From: Myxococcales bacterium
Lineage (GTDB): Bacteria; Myxococcota_A; Polyangia; Polyangiales; Polyangiaceae
Direction: 5' to 3'
Assembly (NCBI GenBank): GCA_020430845.1
Contig: JAGQJA010000334.1
Location: forward strand, 1 to 43,094
DNA: 43,094 nt
Shown: piece by piece, positions 31,327 to 39,425 of the stretch
Numbering within the stretch: position 1 is the stretch's first letter
How the letters are laid out: each line of letters opens with the position of its first letter
Made by a program: the position numbers and the translations under genes
Notes under the pieces: model-generated
The model's database searches: none
The model's input: only the letters and a program-made list of their open reading frames with translations
What the model was told of the DNA's origin: nothing

Positions 31327-32301
31327 TCACGCCCGCCGCGCGAGGACGTCGTCGGCCCACGCGTCGTCGGCGCCCTCGACCGCGTCCGGCGCCACGCCGG
31401 CGGCCCGCAGCGGCGTCCCGGCGAGGCGAGCGCGCGCGCGCCCCTCCAAGCGCGCGACGAGCGCTCTTTCGCGTGACGTGAGCCCGGCGAAGAGGCTCGC
31501 CCGCTCTCGGTCGAGGAGCTCGAGCGCCTCGCGCGGCATGCCGCGCGCCTCGAGCACGACGGCGCACGCGAACGTCAGGAGCGCGCGCGGGTCGCGGCCC
31601 GGCTCCAGGTTCTGCAGCGACGCGGCGACCCCAAGCGCGCCGAAGGCGGTGTCGTCGGCGATCGCGTCGAAGACGCCCGTCGGTCGCTCGGGGAAGAGCT
31701 GCGACGCCTGGCGCACCGCCGCGTCGGCCTCTTCGACGCGGCCGAGCGCCACGAGCGACACTGCGCGGTGGCAGAGCATCAACACACGCGCGTGCCGCTG
31801 CCACTTGAACGCGGCGAGCGCCGGGATCATCCGGGCGGCGCGGTCGAAGAGGTCCGCGGCCTCGTCGAAGTGCGCGTTCGACTCGGCCAGCAAGCCGAGC
31901 AGGTAGAGCGCCCTCGTGCGCAGGTCGGAGCGAAAGACGTAGCGGAGGGGTCGATGACATACCTCGAGCACGCCCCGGGAGTCACCCGCCAGGTGCTGTC
32001 GCGTCGCGCGATCGAGCCCCTTCGCGCCCGAGAGGATCGCGACCCACTGCAGCGCCGCCGTCGCGCAGAAGACGAGGAGCGCGACGACGAGCGACGACAC
32101 GACGAGAGCGCCGCTCTCCAGCTCCGCGCCGACCGCCACGCCGACGACCCCGACCGCGACGGCGAGACCGAAGCCGCCGAAGAGCATGACGGCCGGTCCG
32201 ACGCGGCTGCCGACGGACACGCCGGACGCCGTGACGAGGTAACGCGAGCCGGCCGCGCGCGCGACGGCGACCTGCGGAGGACGTTGGAGCGGCGGCGTCA
32301 C
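31327..32301 (-). CDS. membrane protein with TPR-like cytoplasmic part
   Basis: The 324-residue product has two membrane helices (~34-58 and ~64-90, VMLFGGFGLAVAVGVVGVAVG and LVVSSLVVALLVFCATAALQ). Residues ~95-300 are helix pairs of about 34 residues in the TPR manner: RALYLLGLLAESNAHFDEAADLFDRAARM, RAVSLVALGRVEEADAAVRQASQLFPE, CAVVLEARGMPREALELLDRERA. This resembles a scaffold tethered to the inner membrane with a cytosolic TPR arm. GTG 32301 is chosen because TAGCAT ends 8 bases upstream. The gene converges on the mutase gene (9-base gap) and is divergent from the aminotransferase-like gene. The partner is unknown. Confidence 0.7.
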   Translation of the reverse strand: MTPPLQRPPQVAVARAAGSRYLVTASGVSVGSRVGPAVMLFGGFGLAVAVGVVGVAVGAELESGALVVSSLVVALLVFCATAALQWVAILSGAKGLDRATRQHLAGDSRGVLEVCHRPLRYVFRSDLRTRALYLLGLLAESNAHFDEAADLFDRAARMIPALAAFKWQRHARVLMLCHRAVSLVALGRVEEADAAVRQASQLFPERPTGVFDAIADDTAFGALGVAASLQNLEPGRDPRALLTFACAVVLEARGMPREALELLDRERASLFAGLTSRERALVARLEGRARARLAGTPLRAAGVAPDAVEGADDAWADDVLARRA

Positions 32302-32309
32302 GCCGCGAC

Positions 32310-32315
32310 ATGCTA
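32310..32315 (-). promoter_or_regulatory. TAGCAT -10-like box, 8 nt before start at 32301
   Basis: This TANNNT box on the minus strand ends 8 bases before GTG 32301, with no Shine-Dalgarno. Confidence 0.45.
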
Positions 32316-32428
32316 CCGGGGAGCAGTGCGCGCCGCGACCGTGGGGGCCGCGTGAGCGCGACTGTACGGTCCGGCGGGCACGGCGCGAGAGGTCGCGCCG
32401 TTGTCACCGCGCGCGCGGGCCGACGCGT

Positions 32429-32434
32429 TATGAT
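32429..32434 (+). promoter_or_regulatory. TATGAT -10-like box, 10 nt before start at 32445
   Basis: TATGAT, close to the sigma-70 consensus, ends 10 bases before ATG 32445. It contains the alternative ATG 32430, so the downstream ATG is preferred. TTGTCA at 32401-32406 is 22 bases away, too far for a normal -35. Confidence 0.4.
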
Positions 32435-32444
32435 GCGCTCCTCG

Positions 32445-33818
32445 ATGACCGCGCACGAGCACCCGAGCGTCCGGAAGTTCGCCGAGCACGTGAGCCCGGC
32501 GCTCATGAAGCTGCTCGGCGCCTTCGGCTCGGGGCGCGCGTTCGTCCGCGCCAAGGGGACCACCCTCTGGGACCACGAGGGGCGCGCATATCTCGACCTG
32601 GTGTCCGCGCACGGCGCCGCGAACCTGGGCCACAACCCCGCGCGGCTCGTCGACGCGCTGACGCGCGCGGCGTCGGACGAGACGCCCAACCTGCTCCACG
32701 TGGGGCCGCAGCTCCACGCGGCCGAGCTCGCCGCGGAGCTCGCGCGGCGCACGTCACCGCTCGAGCGGTGCCTCTTCTCGACGACCGGGGCCGAGGCGAT
32801 CGACAGCGCGATCAAGCTGGCCCGCGCGGCCACGCGTCGCAAGGTGATCCTCTACTGCAAGGGCGGGTCGCACGGCAAAGGCCTCGGCGCGCTCAGCATC
32901 TCGGGCACGGGGCGCGCGCGCGACCCGTTCGAGCCGCTCCTGCCGGGCTGCTTCGAGATCCCGTTCGACGACCTCGAAGCCCTCGAGCGCGCGCTCACCA
33001 AGCACAAGGGCGAGGTCGCAGCGTTCGTGGTCGAGCCCGTCCAGTGCGACGCCGGCGTGCTGGTGCCCGAGAGCGGCTACCTCAAGGGCGCGTACGCGCT
33101 CGCGTCGAAGCACGGCGCGCTCTTCGTGCTCGACGAGGTCGAGACGGGCCTCGGGCGCACCGGCCGACTGTTCGGCTACCAGGGCGAGGGCGTCGTCCCC
33201 GACGTGCTCGTGCTCGGTCGATCGCTCGGCGGCGGCATGTTGCCCGTCAGCGCCACGCTCACCACACCCGAGATCCACGACCGCGCCTTCGGACGCGTCG
33301 ATCGCTTCGACCTCCACGGCGGCACGTTCAGCGGCTATGCGCTCGGCGCGCGCGTCGCGATCGAGGTGCTCACCGCGATCGACGAAGAGAAGCTGCCGGC
33401 GTCGGCCGCGGCGCGGGGCGCGCGCCTCGCCGAGGGGCTCCGCGATCGTGTGGGCAGCCACCCCTTCGTCCGCGCGGTCCGCGGGCGGGGCCTCTTGGTC
33501 GGCCTCGAGCTCGCGCCGGCGCGGCGCGGCGGTAGGCTCGGCCGGCTGCTCTCCGGCGTCGTGTCGGGCGTGTCGCGGAGCGTGCTGGGTCAGTGGCTCG
33601 CCGTGCGCCTGCTCGAGCGCGGCATCGTCGCGCAGCCCGCGGCCCACCAGTGGAACGTGCTCCGCCTCACGCCGCCCTTGGTCGTCACCGACGACGAGGT
33701 CGACCGCGTGGTGAACGAGATCGGGTCCGTCCTCGACGCGTACACCGAGCTCCCGCTCTTGCTCGCGGACGTGGGCCAGCGGCTCGGCGCGCAGTTCTTG
33801 ACCGGCCTCAAGCTCTGA
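32445..33818 (+). CDS. class-III aminotransferase-fold protein lacking the PLP lysine
   Basis: The 457-residue protein has the fold type I PLP architecture of the acetylornithine/4-aminobutyrate aminotransferase class. It shows YLDLVSAHGAANLGHNP, FSTTGAEAIDSAIKLARA, KGGSHGKGLGALSISGTG, AFVVEPVQCDAGV and LDEVETGLGRTGRLFGY (the PLP-binding Asp). In the family the internal-aldimine lysine follows in LxK(G/S)LGGG. Here the text is VLGRSLGGGMLP: Arg259, codon CGA at 33219-33221. Without that lysine a normal transamination cycle is not expected. The rest of the site looks intact, so this may be a ligand-binding or repurposed paralogue. The start is uncertain (32430 or 32445); 32445 is chosen because of the TATGAT box. 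A ~25-residue Gly/Arg-rich insertion occurs near residues 360-385. Confidence 0.85.
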   Translation: MTAHEHPSVRKFAEHVSPALMKLLGAFGSGRAFVRAKGTTLWDHEGRAYLDLVSAHGAANLGHNPARLVDALTRAASDETPNLLHVGPQLHAAELAAELARRTSPLERCLFSTTGAEAIDSAIKLARAATRRKVILYCKGGSHGKGLGALSISGTGRARDPFEPLLPGCFEIPFDDLEALERALTKHKGEVAAFVVEPVQCDAGVLVPESGYLKGAYALASKHGALFVLDEVETGLGRTGRLFGYQGEGVVPDVLVLGRSLGGGMLPVSATLTTPEIHDRAFGRVDRFDLHGGTFSGYALGARVAIEVLTAIDEEKLPASAAARGARLAEGLRDRVGSHPFVRAVRGRGLLVGLELAPARRGGRLGRLLSGVVSGVSRSVLGQWLAVRLLERGIVAQPAAHQWNVLRLTPPLVVTDDEVDRVVNEIGSVLDAYTELPLLLADVGQRLGAQFLTGLKL

Positions 33819-33828
33819 GCCCCGCCGC

Positions 33829-34986
33829 TCAGGGGCCGTCGCCGACGCGCACCATCGTCACCTCGGGCCGGCGCGCCGTCGGGCCCGCCGCCTCGAGCGA
33901 CATCACGAGGAAGTTGCGCCCGATCCCGTCCATCCGCTCGGGGATGGCGCCGCCGCCGCCCGAGATGTAGGCCGGGATGCCCCCGTTCGCGAACGCGTAG
34001 AACGAGTGCACGTGACCGTACAGGGTCACGTCGACGCGCCCGCGGGCGAGCCGGCTCACGAGCATCGCGGCCTCGGCGCGACTCGCGAACGATCCGTTTC
34101 GCAGGCCCACCGGATCGAACGGCGCGATGTGCATCGCGACGACGTGGGTCGCGTCGCGGCCCTGCTCGAGCCATCCGTCGAGCCACCCGTAGACGAGCGG
34201 ATCGAGCGTCGCGCTCGCAGAGTCGAGCATGGTGAAGCGCACGCCCCGATGCACGAAGCTGTAGCTCCCCCGCCCGTACATCTCTTGAAAGTACACGCGT
34301 TCCGCGCCCAGCTCGTGGTTGCCCAGCGTGGCGTAGAGCGGCACGTCGAGCTCCTGCTCGCGACGCTCGAACTCCTCGAGCTGCTCGCGCCGCCCTTGCC
34401 GAGTGAGGTCTCCGGTGAAGAGCACGAACTCGAGGCTCGGGTGCTCGTTGATGCGCGCGTAGACCTCGCCCACGGTCGCGATCGCCTCTTGCACGTCGGC
34501 CAAGACCCCCACGTCGAAGGGCCCGGAGTCCGCCGCCGTGGGGGCGCTCACGTCGAGCTCGACGACCCCCGCGGCGGGCACGGTCACGCGGCGCACGATC
34601 TGCTTTCGCCGAGTCGGCGGCTCCCCGGCGCTCGGCAAGAGGGCGCCGTCGGGCGCCCGAGCGACGAAGCGCGCGTCGGCGTGCACGTTGTCCACCGTCA
34701 CAGTGAGGGTCGGCGCGCCGCCCTTGACCGTGACGCGGCCGCGCACCGTGGGCGCCTGCGCGCGGAGCGTGAGCGCGCCGGGCCCGATCGCTCGGACGCA
34801 GGCGAGCCCGTCGACCATCTCGACGTCGAGCGCGTCGGCGCTCGCGCGCCCCACGTCGAGGTCGGCCTCTGCGCGGCGCCGCGCCACGTTCACGCAGCTC
34901 GACGACGCGCCGAGCGCGAGCCCCACCACACCCGCGGCCACGAGCGCGCGCGCCGCGCCCCGTGCCGCCTCGCGCCACCGGCTCAC
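33829..34986 (-). CDS. calcineurin-like metallophosphoesterase, exported
   Basis: The 385-residue product from GTG 34986 has an N-terminal hydrophobic segment (~13-30) ending ASSSC, a poor lipobox around Cys31; it may be a lipoprotein or a signal anchor. Residues ~40-155 are a beta-rich domain. The phosphoesterase domain has GVLADVQ (Asp164, with Gln in place of the usual His), FTGDLTRQG (192-198), LGNHELG (222-228), HIAPFDP and GHVHSFYA. These are the metal and catalytic residues of the two-metal phosphoesterase fold. The substrate is unknown. GTGA overlap with the upstream gene; last gene of a three-gene minus operon with a TerB-like and a membrane protein. An A/T-rich codon patch is at 34285-34297. 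Confidence 0.87.
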   Translation of the reverse strand: MSRWREAARGAARALVAAGVVGLALGASSSCVNVARRRAEADLDVGRASADALDVEMVDGLACVRAIGPGALTLRAQAPTVRGRVTVKGGAPTLTVTVDNVHADARFVARAPDGALLPSAGEPPTRRKQIVRRVTVPAAGVVELDVSAPTAADSGPFDVGVLADVQEAIATVGEVYARINEHPSLEFVLFTGDLTRQGRREQLEEFERREQELDVPLYATLGNHELGAERVYFQEMYGRGSYSFVHRGVRFTMLDSASATLDPLVYGWLDGWLEQGRDATHVVAMHIAPFDPVGLRNGSFASRAEAAMLVSRLARGRVDVTLYGHVHSFYAFANGGIPAYISGGGGAIPERMDGIGRNFLVMSLEAAGPTARRPEVTMVRVGDGP

Positions 34987-36137
34987 GGCGCACCTCCCGC
35001 CCGCACCAGGAGCGAGAGCCCACCCATCCAGCCCGATCCCGCGCCGGCGTCGAGGGCGACGCCCCATTCGCGTGTAAAGTACATTTTTCCGGAGACCCCC
35101 ACGCTCCCGGGTACGCCGCTGCCCAGGCCCGCCAGCCGCGCGCCCCCGAGCACGCCGTCGTGCCGGTGATCGTAGTAGACGAGCGCCTCGCCCCAGACGC
35201 CGCTCGGGTTGCCCAGGTAGAGGCCCCACGCGAAACGCGCGAGCAAGAGCTCCGAGAAGTCCGGGCTCGCGCGCGCGACGTCGTAGGCCACACGCGTGAG
35301 GGCGACGCCGGCGCTCGCCTCCGCGAAGGACCCTCGCATCGTCGACGACACGCGGGCGAGATCGAGGCGCCCCGCGAGCTGCGCCTCGACCGCGCCGATC
35401 TCGAAGCTCTCCGCGGGGAAGCCGTGACGCGACACCGCCGCCTCCATGTCGAGCGAGCTCCCGTCGGGGGCGCGCGTGCGTCCGGCCCCGCGGGGGAGCG
35501 GTCCGTAGATGCGGCCGGCCCCGCGCAGCTCGATGCGCGAGACCGAGTCGCTCGCCGCGAACCAAGCCTCGGGGCGCAGGCGCAGGCGGCCGAGCCGCAG
35601 GTCGGCCGACTCGACGACGTAGCCGCGTGGACGAAAGACCGGATCGTAGACGTAGCGGTACCCGGTGGAGGTCTCGAGCACGGGCAGCTCACGGCGCGGC
35701 GAGCCGGTGCCGGCGTCGGGCGCCGAGACGCCGTAGATGTCGGCGAGCCAGGTCAAGAACCACAGCCCACCCCCGAACGCGATGAGCGCCGCGGCGGGCC
35801 CGACGAGCTTGCGGGACGCGCCGCTCGCGACGACCGTGCCCAGCCCGACGCCCAGCATGCCGACGCCCACGCCCTGCGCGGCGAGGAGCGTCAGGCCGGT
35901 CGCGGGATCGCCGGCCGCGAAGTGTCCGCTGCCGTGCACGATGGCGCCGGGGAGCACGGCCGCGCCGATCGCCAACGGCGAGCGCCTTCGCCACGGCGTC
36001 TGCTTCGTCGAGGCAGGCGCCGCGGCGGGCGCGCTCGTCGCCACCACCGGGTCCGCGTCGTCGGCGCGCGCCGCGCGCGGAGAGACCCACGCGAGCAGGC
36101 ACGCCAGCGCGCCGAAGCCACAGACCCGCGCGCTCAC
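34983..36137 (-). CDS. exported membrane protein, unknown function
   Basis: The 384-residue protein from GTG 36137 has a signal peptide (cleavage after AARA, ~25). It contains two hydrophobic stretches (~80-105, LLAAQGVGVGMLGVGLGTVVA and ~110-135, VGPAAALIAFGGGLWFLTW). The C-terminal ~230 residues are beta-rich with alternating aromatic and polar residues (RIELRGAGRIYG, RLDLARVSSTMR, YYDHRHDGVLGG, LSLLVRAGGAP), which could be a barrel or lipoprotein-binding sheet. No family is recognised. It overlaps both neighbours by 4 bases (GTGA), so the three-gene operon is translationally coupled. An A/T-rich codon patch (encoding KMYFTREW) is at 35070-35090. Confidence 0.75.
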   Translation of the reverse strand: MSARVCGFGALACLLAWVSPRAARADDADPVVATSAPAAAPASTKQTPWRRRSPLAIGAAVLPGAIVHGSGHFAAGDPATGLTLLAAQGVGVGMLGVGLGTVVASGASRKLVGPAAALIAFGGGLWFLTWLADIYGVSAPDAGTGSPRRELPVLETSTGYRYVYDPVFRPRGYVVESADLRLGRLRLRPEAWFAASDSVSRIELRGAGRIYGPLPRGAGRTRAPDGSSLDMEAAVSRHGFPAESFEIGAVEAQLAGRLDLARVSSTMRGSFAEASAGVALTRVAYDVARASPDFSELLLARFAWGLYLGNPSGVWGEALVYYDHRHDGVLGGARLAGLGSGVPGSVGVSGKMYFTREWGVALDAGAGSGWMGGLSLLVRAGGAP

Positions 36138-36682
36138 GTCCCTCCGGAGGACATCACCACCTTCGCCATGAGCGCGTCGGCCTCGTCGCGCTCGATGCGG
36201 AGCGCCGAGCGGAGCTTCTTGACGAGCTCGAGCTCGTCCTCCGACATGTTCACGTCGCGCAAGACGAGCACGAGCGACAGCTGGAACGCGAGGCGGCGCA
36301 CGACCTCGCGGTCGAGCGACTCGCTCACCGTCCACATGCGGTCGCGCCATCCCACCTCGGCGACCTCTTCGAGGAGCGAGTCGAGCGCGCCCGGCGGCAG
36401 CGGCACGGAGCGCACACGCGCGTCGACCGGCATCGCCGCGCTGCGATAGGGCCCCTCGGGGCTCACCGCCTGATCGGCCGACGTCGCGTTCGCGTTGGGC
36501 AGCCCCGACCGCACGAGCGAACGGACGCGGCCGACGATGTACGTGAGCTGCTTGTACACCGCGCGCGTCACGGGCCCGTCGGCCGCGGCGGCGACCACGC
36601 ACAGCTCGACGATCCCCTGCGCTTCGTGCGGCGAGAGCGCGAGCTGGGCGGGCTCGGGAACGATGCGGTCGACGACGTCCAT
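36134..36682 (-). CDS. TerB-like protein, first gene of a three-gene operon
   Basis: The 182-residue helical protein has segments of the TerB (tellurite-resistance B) fold: LSPHEAQGIVELCVVAAAADGPVT near the N-terminus and DREVVRRLAFQLSLVLVLRD, MSEDELELVKKLRSALRIERDEADALM at the C-terminus. A ~60-residue insertion interrupts it (residues ~55-115). TerB-type proteins bind metal or act in membrane-linked stress complexes; tellurite function is not implied. ATG 36682 is chosen because TATCTT ends 9 bases upstream. The frame remains open through the hexamer repeat to an ATG at 36883, which would add a Val/Ala/Ser repeat; I consider that less likely. Its stop overlaps the next start (GTGA). Confidence 0.72.
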   Translation of the reverse strand: MDVVDRIVPEPAQLALSPHEAQGIVELCVVAAAADGPVTRAVYKQLTYIVGRVRSLVRSGLPNANATSADQAVSPEGPYRSAAMPVDARVRSVPLPPGALDSLLEEVAEVGWRDRMWTVSESLDREVVRRLAFQLSLVLVLRDVNMSEDELELVKKLRSALRIERDEADALMAKVVMSSGGT

Positions 36683-36691
36683 CGTCGACCG

Positions 36692-36697
36692 AAGATA
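36692..36697 (-). promoter_or_regulatory. TATCTT -10-like box, 9 nt before start at 36682
   Basis: This TANNNT box on the minus strand ends 9 bases before ATG 36682. A -35 at the usual distance would fall in the first units of the hexamer repeat (~36715-36720). Confidence 0.4.
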
Positions 36698-36711
36698 CCC
36701 GATCCCACAGA

Positions 36712-36868
<157 letters not shown>

Positions 36869-36870
36869 CT

Positions 36871-36914
36871 CATGTAGACACATGGGTTGACGATCGCTGG
36901 CGCGCTCTTAGCTT
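36871..36914 (+). promoter_or_regulatory. lon promoter with adjacent palindrome
   Basis: TTGACG (36887-36892), 16 bases, then TAGCTT (36909-36914) fits a sigma-70-type promoter; the start site would be near 36921, giving lon a leader of about 120 bases. Directly upstream is CATGT-AGAC-ACATG (36871-36884), a 5-bp inverted repeat that could be an operator. GGAG at 37029-37032 lies 8 bases before ATG 37041. No CIRCE or sigma-32 element is seen. Confidence 0.45.
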
Positions 36915-37040
36915 GCGCAACTGTCGTACCGAAGCACGCGCGACGCGAAGAGCTCGCGCGCAGAGCCCCCGCTCGCCCATGTCCCTCTCTCGTCGGCGGC
37001 GAGGCACCCAAGAACCCAAGAGAGCGCCGGAGCATCCCAG

Positions 37041-39425
37041 ATGACGATGTCCTCAGCCATCCCGACCTTGCCTCTCCGCGGCGGAGCCCTCTTCCCTGGC
37101 GCCGTCTCGTCGTTCTCCGTAGGCCGCGCGGCCTCGCTCGATCTCGCGCGGCAGCTCGCGCCCGGAGACGTGATCCTCACCGTGAGCCAGAAGGACGCTC
37201 GGGTCTCTGCCCCGACCGAAGACGAGCTCTACCGCGCCGGCACGTACGCGCGCGTCCGCTCGATCGCCAAGAAGGGCTCGCGCGAGCTGCAGGTCGTGCT
37301 CGAGGGGCTCGGTCGCGCCCGACTCGAGAGCCTCGCGTCGAGGACGCCGCACTACACGGCCATCGCCGCGCCGGTCGACGAGGTCGACGGCGACACGCCC
37401 GAGGCCGAGGAGCTCGCGCGCGCGGTGCTCACCGCCGTCTCGGAGCTGGCCAAAGAGGCCGGCGGCGCGTTCGACGAGGACTCCGCGCCCAGCGCCCCCG
37501 GCGCGCTCGCCGACCACATCGCGTCGTCGGTCGACTTCCCCATCGAGCACGAGATCGAGCTGCTCGCCGAGGCCAACGTGCCCGCGCGGCTGCGCCTCTT
37601 GGTCAAGCGACTCGGTGAGCTCCGCACCAAGTCCGAGCTCCGGTCCAAGATCGAGGGCGAGGTCCGCAAGGAGCTCGGCAAGAACCAGCGCGACGCCGTG
37701 CTCCGCGAGCAGCTCCGCGCCATCAAGAAGGAGCTCGGCGACGGCGCCGACGACGACGTCGAGCGCCTGCGCAAGAAGATCGACGACGCGAACCTGCCCG
37801 ACGAGGCGAAGAAGGTCGCCGAGCGTGAGCTCGGACGCCTCTCGGCGATGAACGGCGCCGGTCCCGAGGCCAACGTCATCCGTAGCTACCTCGAGCTCAT
37901 CGCCGACCTGCCGTGGAACGAGCGGGCCGATACGCGGCTCGACGTCGACGAGATGGCGCGCGCCCTCGACGCCGACCACTACGGCCTCGACGACGTCAAG
38001 AAGCGCATCCTCGAGCACGTGGCGGTGCTCAAGCTCACCGGCCACTCCAAGGGCACGGTCCTCTGCCTCGCGGGTCCTCCGGGCGTCGGCAAGACGTCCC
38101 TGGGTCAGTCGATCGCCGACGCGACCGGTCGCCCGTTCGTGCGCGTCGCGCTGGGCGGCGTGCGAGACGAGGCCGAGATCCGGGGCCACCGCCGCACCTA
38201 CGTCGGCGCGCTGCCGGGCCGCATCCTCTCGGCCGTGCGCAAGGCCAAGGTCAAGAACCCGGTCATCTTGCTCGACGAGGTCGACAAGCTCTCGTTCGGC
38301 TACAGCGGCTCGCCCGAGGCGGCGCTCCTCGAGGTGCTGGATCCCGAGCAGAATCATACATTTGCAGACCACTACCTTGAGCTGCCGTTCGACCTCTCCG
38401 AGGTGATGTTCATCTGCACGGCCAACGCGCTCGAGCAGCTCGCCGCGCCGCTGCGCGACAGGCTCGAGGTCGTCGAGATCTCCGGCTACACGCCCGACGA
38501 GAAGGCGCACATCGCGCGCCGACACCTCTTCCGCAAGCGCACTCAGGAGCACGGCATCGCCGACGACGCCGTCGAGATCACCGACGGTGCGCTCGAGGCG
38601 ATCGTCCGCGACTACACGCGAGAGGCGGGCGTGCGCCAGCTCGACCGCGAGATCAAGAAGCTCTGCCGCGCCCTCGCTCTCCGCGTGGTCCGCGCCAGAG
38701 AGAGCGCCGACGCCACGGCGGCCAAGGCGCCCGTCCTGATCGACGAGGCGCACGTGCGCGAGCACCTCGGCAAGCCCAAGTACGACGGCGAGATCGCCGA
38801 GCGCGCGTCGATCGCGGGCGTCGCCACGGGGCTCGCGTGGACGCCGTTCGGCGGGTCCATCCTCTTCATCGAGACCTCGCGCATGCCGGGCCGCGGCGCC
38901 GTGGAGATCACCGGTCAGCTCGGCGACGTGATGAAGGAGTCGGCCCGAGCCGCGCTCAGCTACGTGCGCAGCAACGCCGACAAGATCGGCATCGATCCGC
39001 GCGTCACCGACCACCAGGACGTGCACATCCACGTCCCCTCGGGCGCCGTGCCCAAGGACGGCCCGTCGGCCGGCGTGACCATCTTCACGGCGCTCACGTC
39101 GCTGCTCACGGGCCGACGCGTGCGGAGCGACACAGCCATGACGGGCGAGTGCACGCTGCGGGGGCGCGTCCTGCCCGTCGGCGGCATCAAGGCCAAGCTC
39201 CTCGCCGCGCACCGCGCGGGCATCAAGCGCGTCATCGTGCCCACCAAGTGCGAGCGCGACCTCGACGAGGTGCCCAAGGAGGTGCGCGAGGCCCTCGAGA
39301 TCGTGTTGGCCGAGGACATGAGCGACGTGCTCGCGGCGGCCCTCGAGGCCGACGTGACCGACGCCCCCCTGCCCTTCCGCGTGGCCCCGCCGTCCGCCGA
39401 GGCGGCGGCGCCCGTCACGGGCTGA
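37041..39425 (+). CDS. lon: ATP-dependent protease La (Lon)
   Basis: Lon degrades misfolded and regulatory proteins in the cytosol as a homohexamer. The 794 residues contain the LAN substrate domain (~1-200), helical linkers (~200-280), Walker A GPPGVGKT (345-352), Walker B LLDEVDK (410-416) and the protease domain with VPKDGPSAGVT and GGIKAKLLAAHRAG, giving the Ser676/Lys719 dyad (Ser679/Lys722 in E. coli). Myxobacteria usually carry more than one Lon. The start is ATG 37041; ATG 37047 is close. It has a leadered promoter. A run of A/T-ending codons (around 38346-38378, encoding QNHTFADHYL) stands out in a gene of otherwise G/C-ending codons. Its 3' end overlaps the convergent Omp85-type gene by 11 bases. 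Confidence 0.97.
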   Translation: MTMSSAIPTLPLRGGALFPGAVSSFSVGRAASLDLARQLAPGDVILTVSQKDARVSAPTEDELYRAGTYARVRSIAKKGSRELQVVLEGLGRARLESLASRTPHYTAIAAPVDEVDGDTPEAEELARAVLTAVSELAKEAGGAFDEDSAPSAPGALADHIASSVDFPIEHEIELLAEANVPARLRLLVKRLGELRTKSELRSKIEGEVRKELGKNQRDAVLREQLRAIKKELGDGADDDVERLRKKIDDANLPDEAKKVAERELGRLSAMNGAGPEANVIRSYLELIADLPWNERADTRLDVDEMARALDADHYGLDDVKKRILEHVAVLKLTGHSKGTVLCLAGPPGVGKTSLGQSIADATGRPFVRVALGGVRDEAEIRGHRRTYVGALPGRILSAVRKAKVKNPVILLDEVDKLSFGYSGSPEAALLEVLDPEQNHTFADHYLELPFDLSEVMFICTANALEQLAAPLRDRLEVVEISGYTPDEKAHIARRHLFRKRTQEHGIADDAVEITDGALEAIVRDYTREAGVRQLDREIKKLCRALALRVVRARESADATAAKAPVLIDEAHVREHLGKPKYDGEIAERASIAGVATGLAWTPFGGSILFIETSRMPGRGAVEITGQLGDVMKESARAALSYVRSNADKIGIDPRVTDHQDVHIHVPSGAVPKDGPSAGVTIFTALTSLLTGRRVRSDTAMTGECTLRGRVLPVGGIKAKLLAAHRAGIKRVIVPTKCERDLDEVPKEVREALEIVLAEDMSDVLAAALEADVTDAPLPFRVAPPSAEAAAPVTG

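Noticed and set aside
36134-36682. Tellurite-resistance locus
   Set aside because: Only a TerB-like fold is visible, with no TerC, TerD, TerZ or other ter genes; resistance cannot be claimed.
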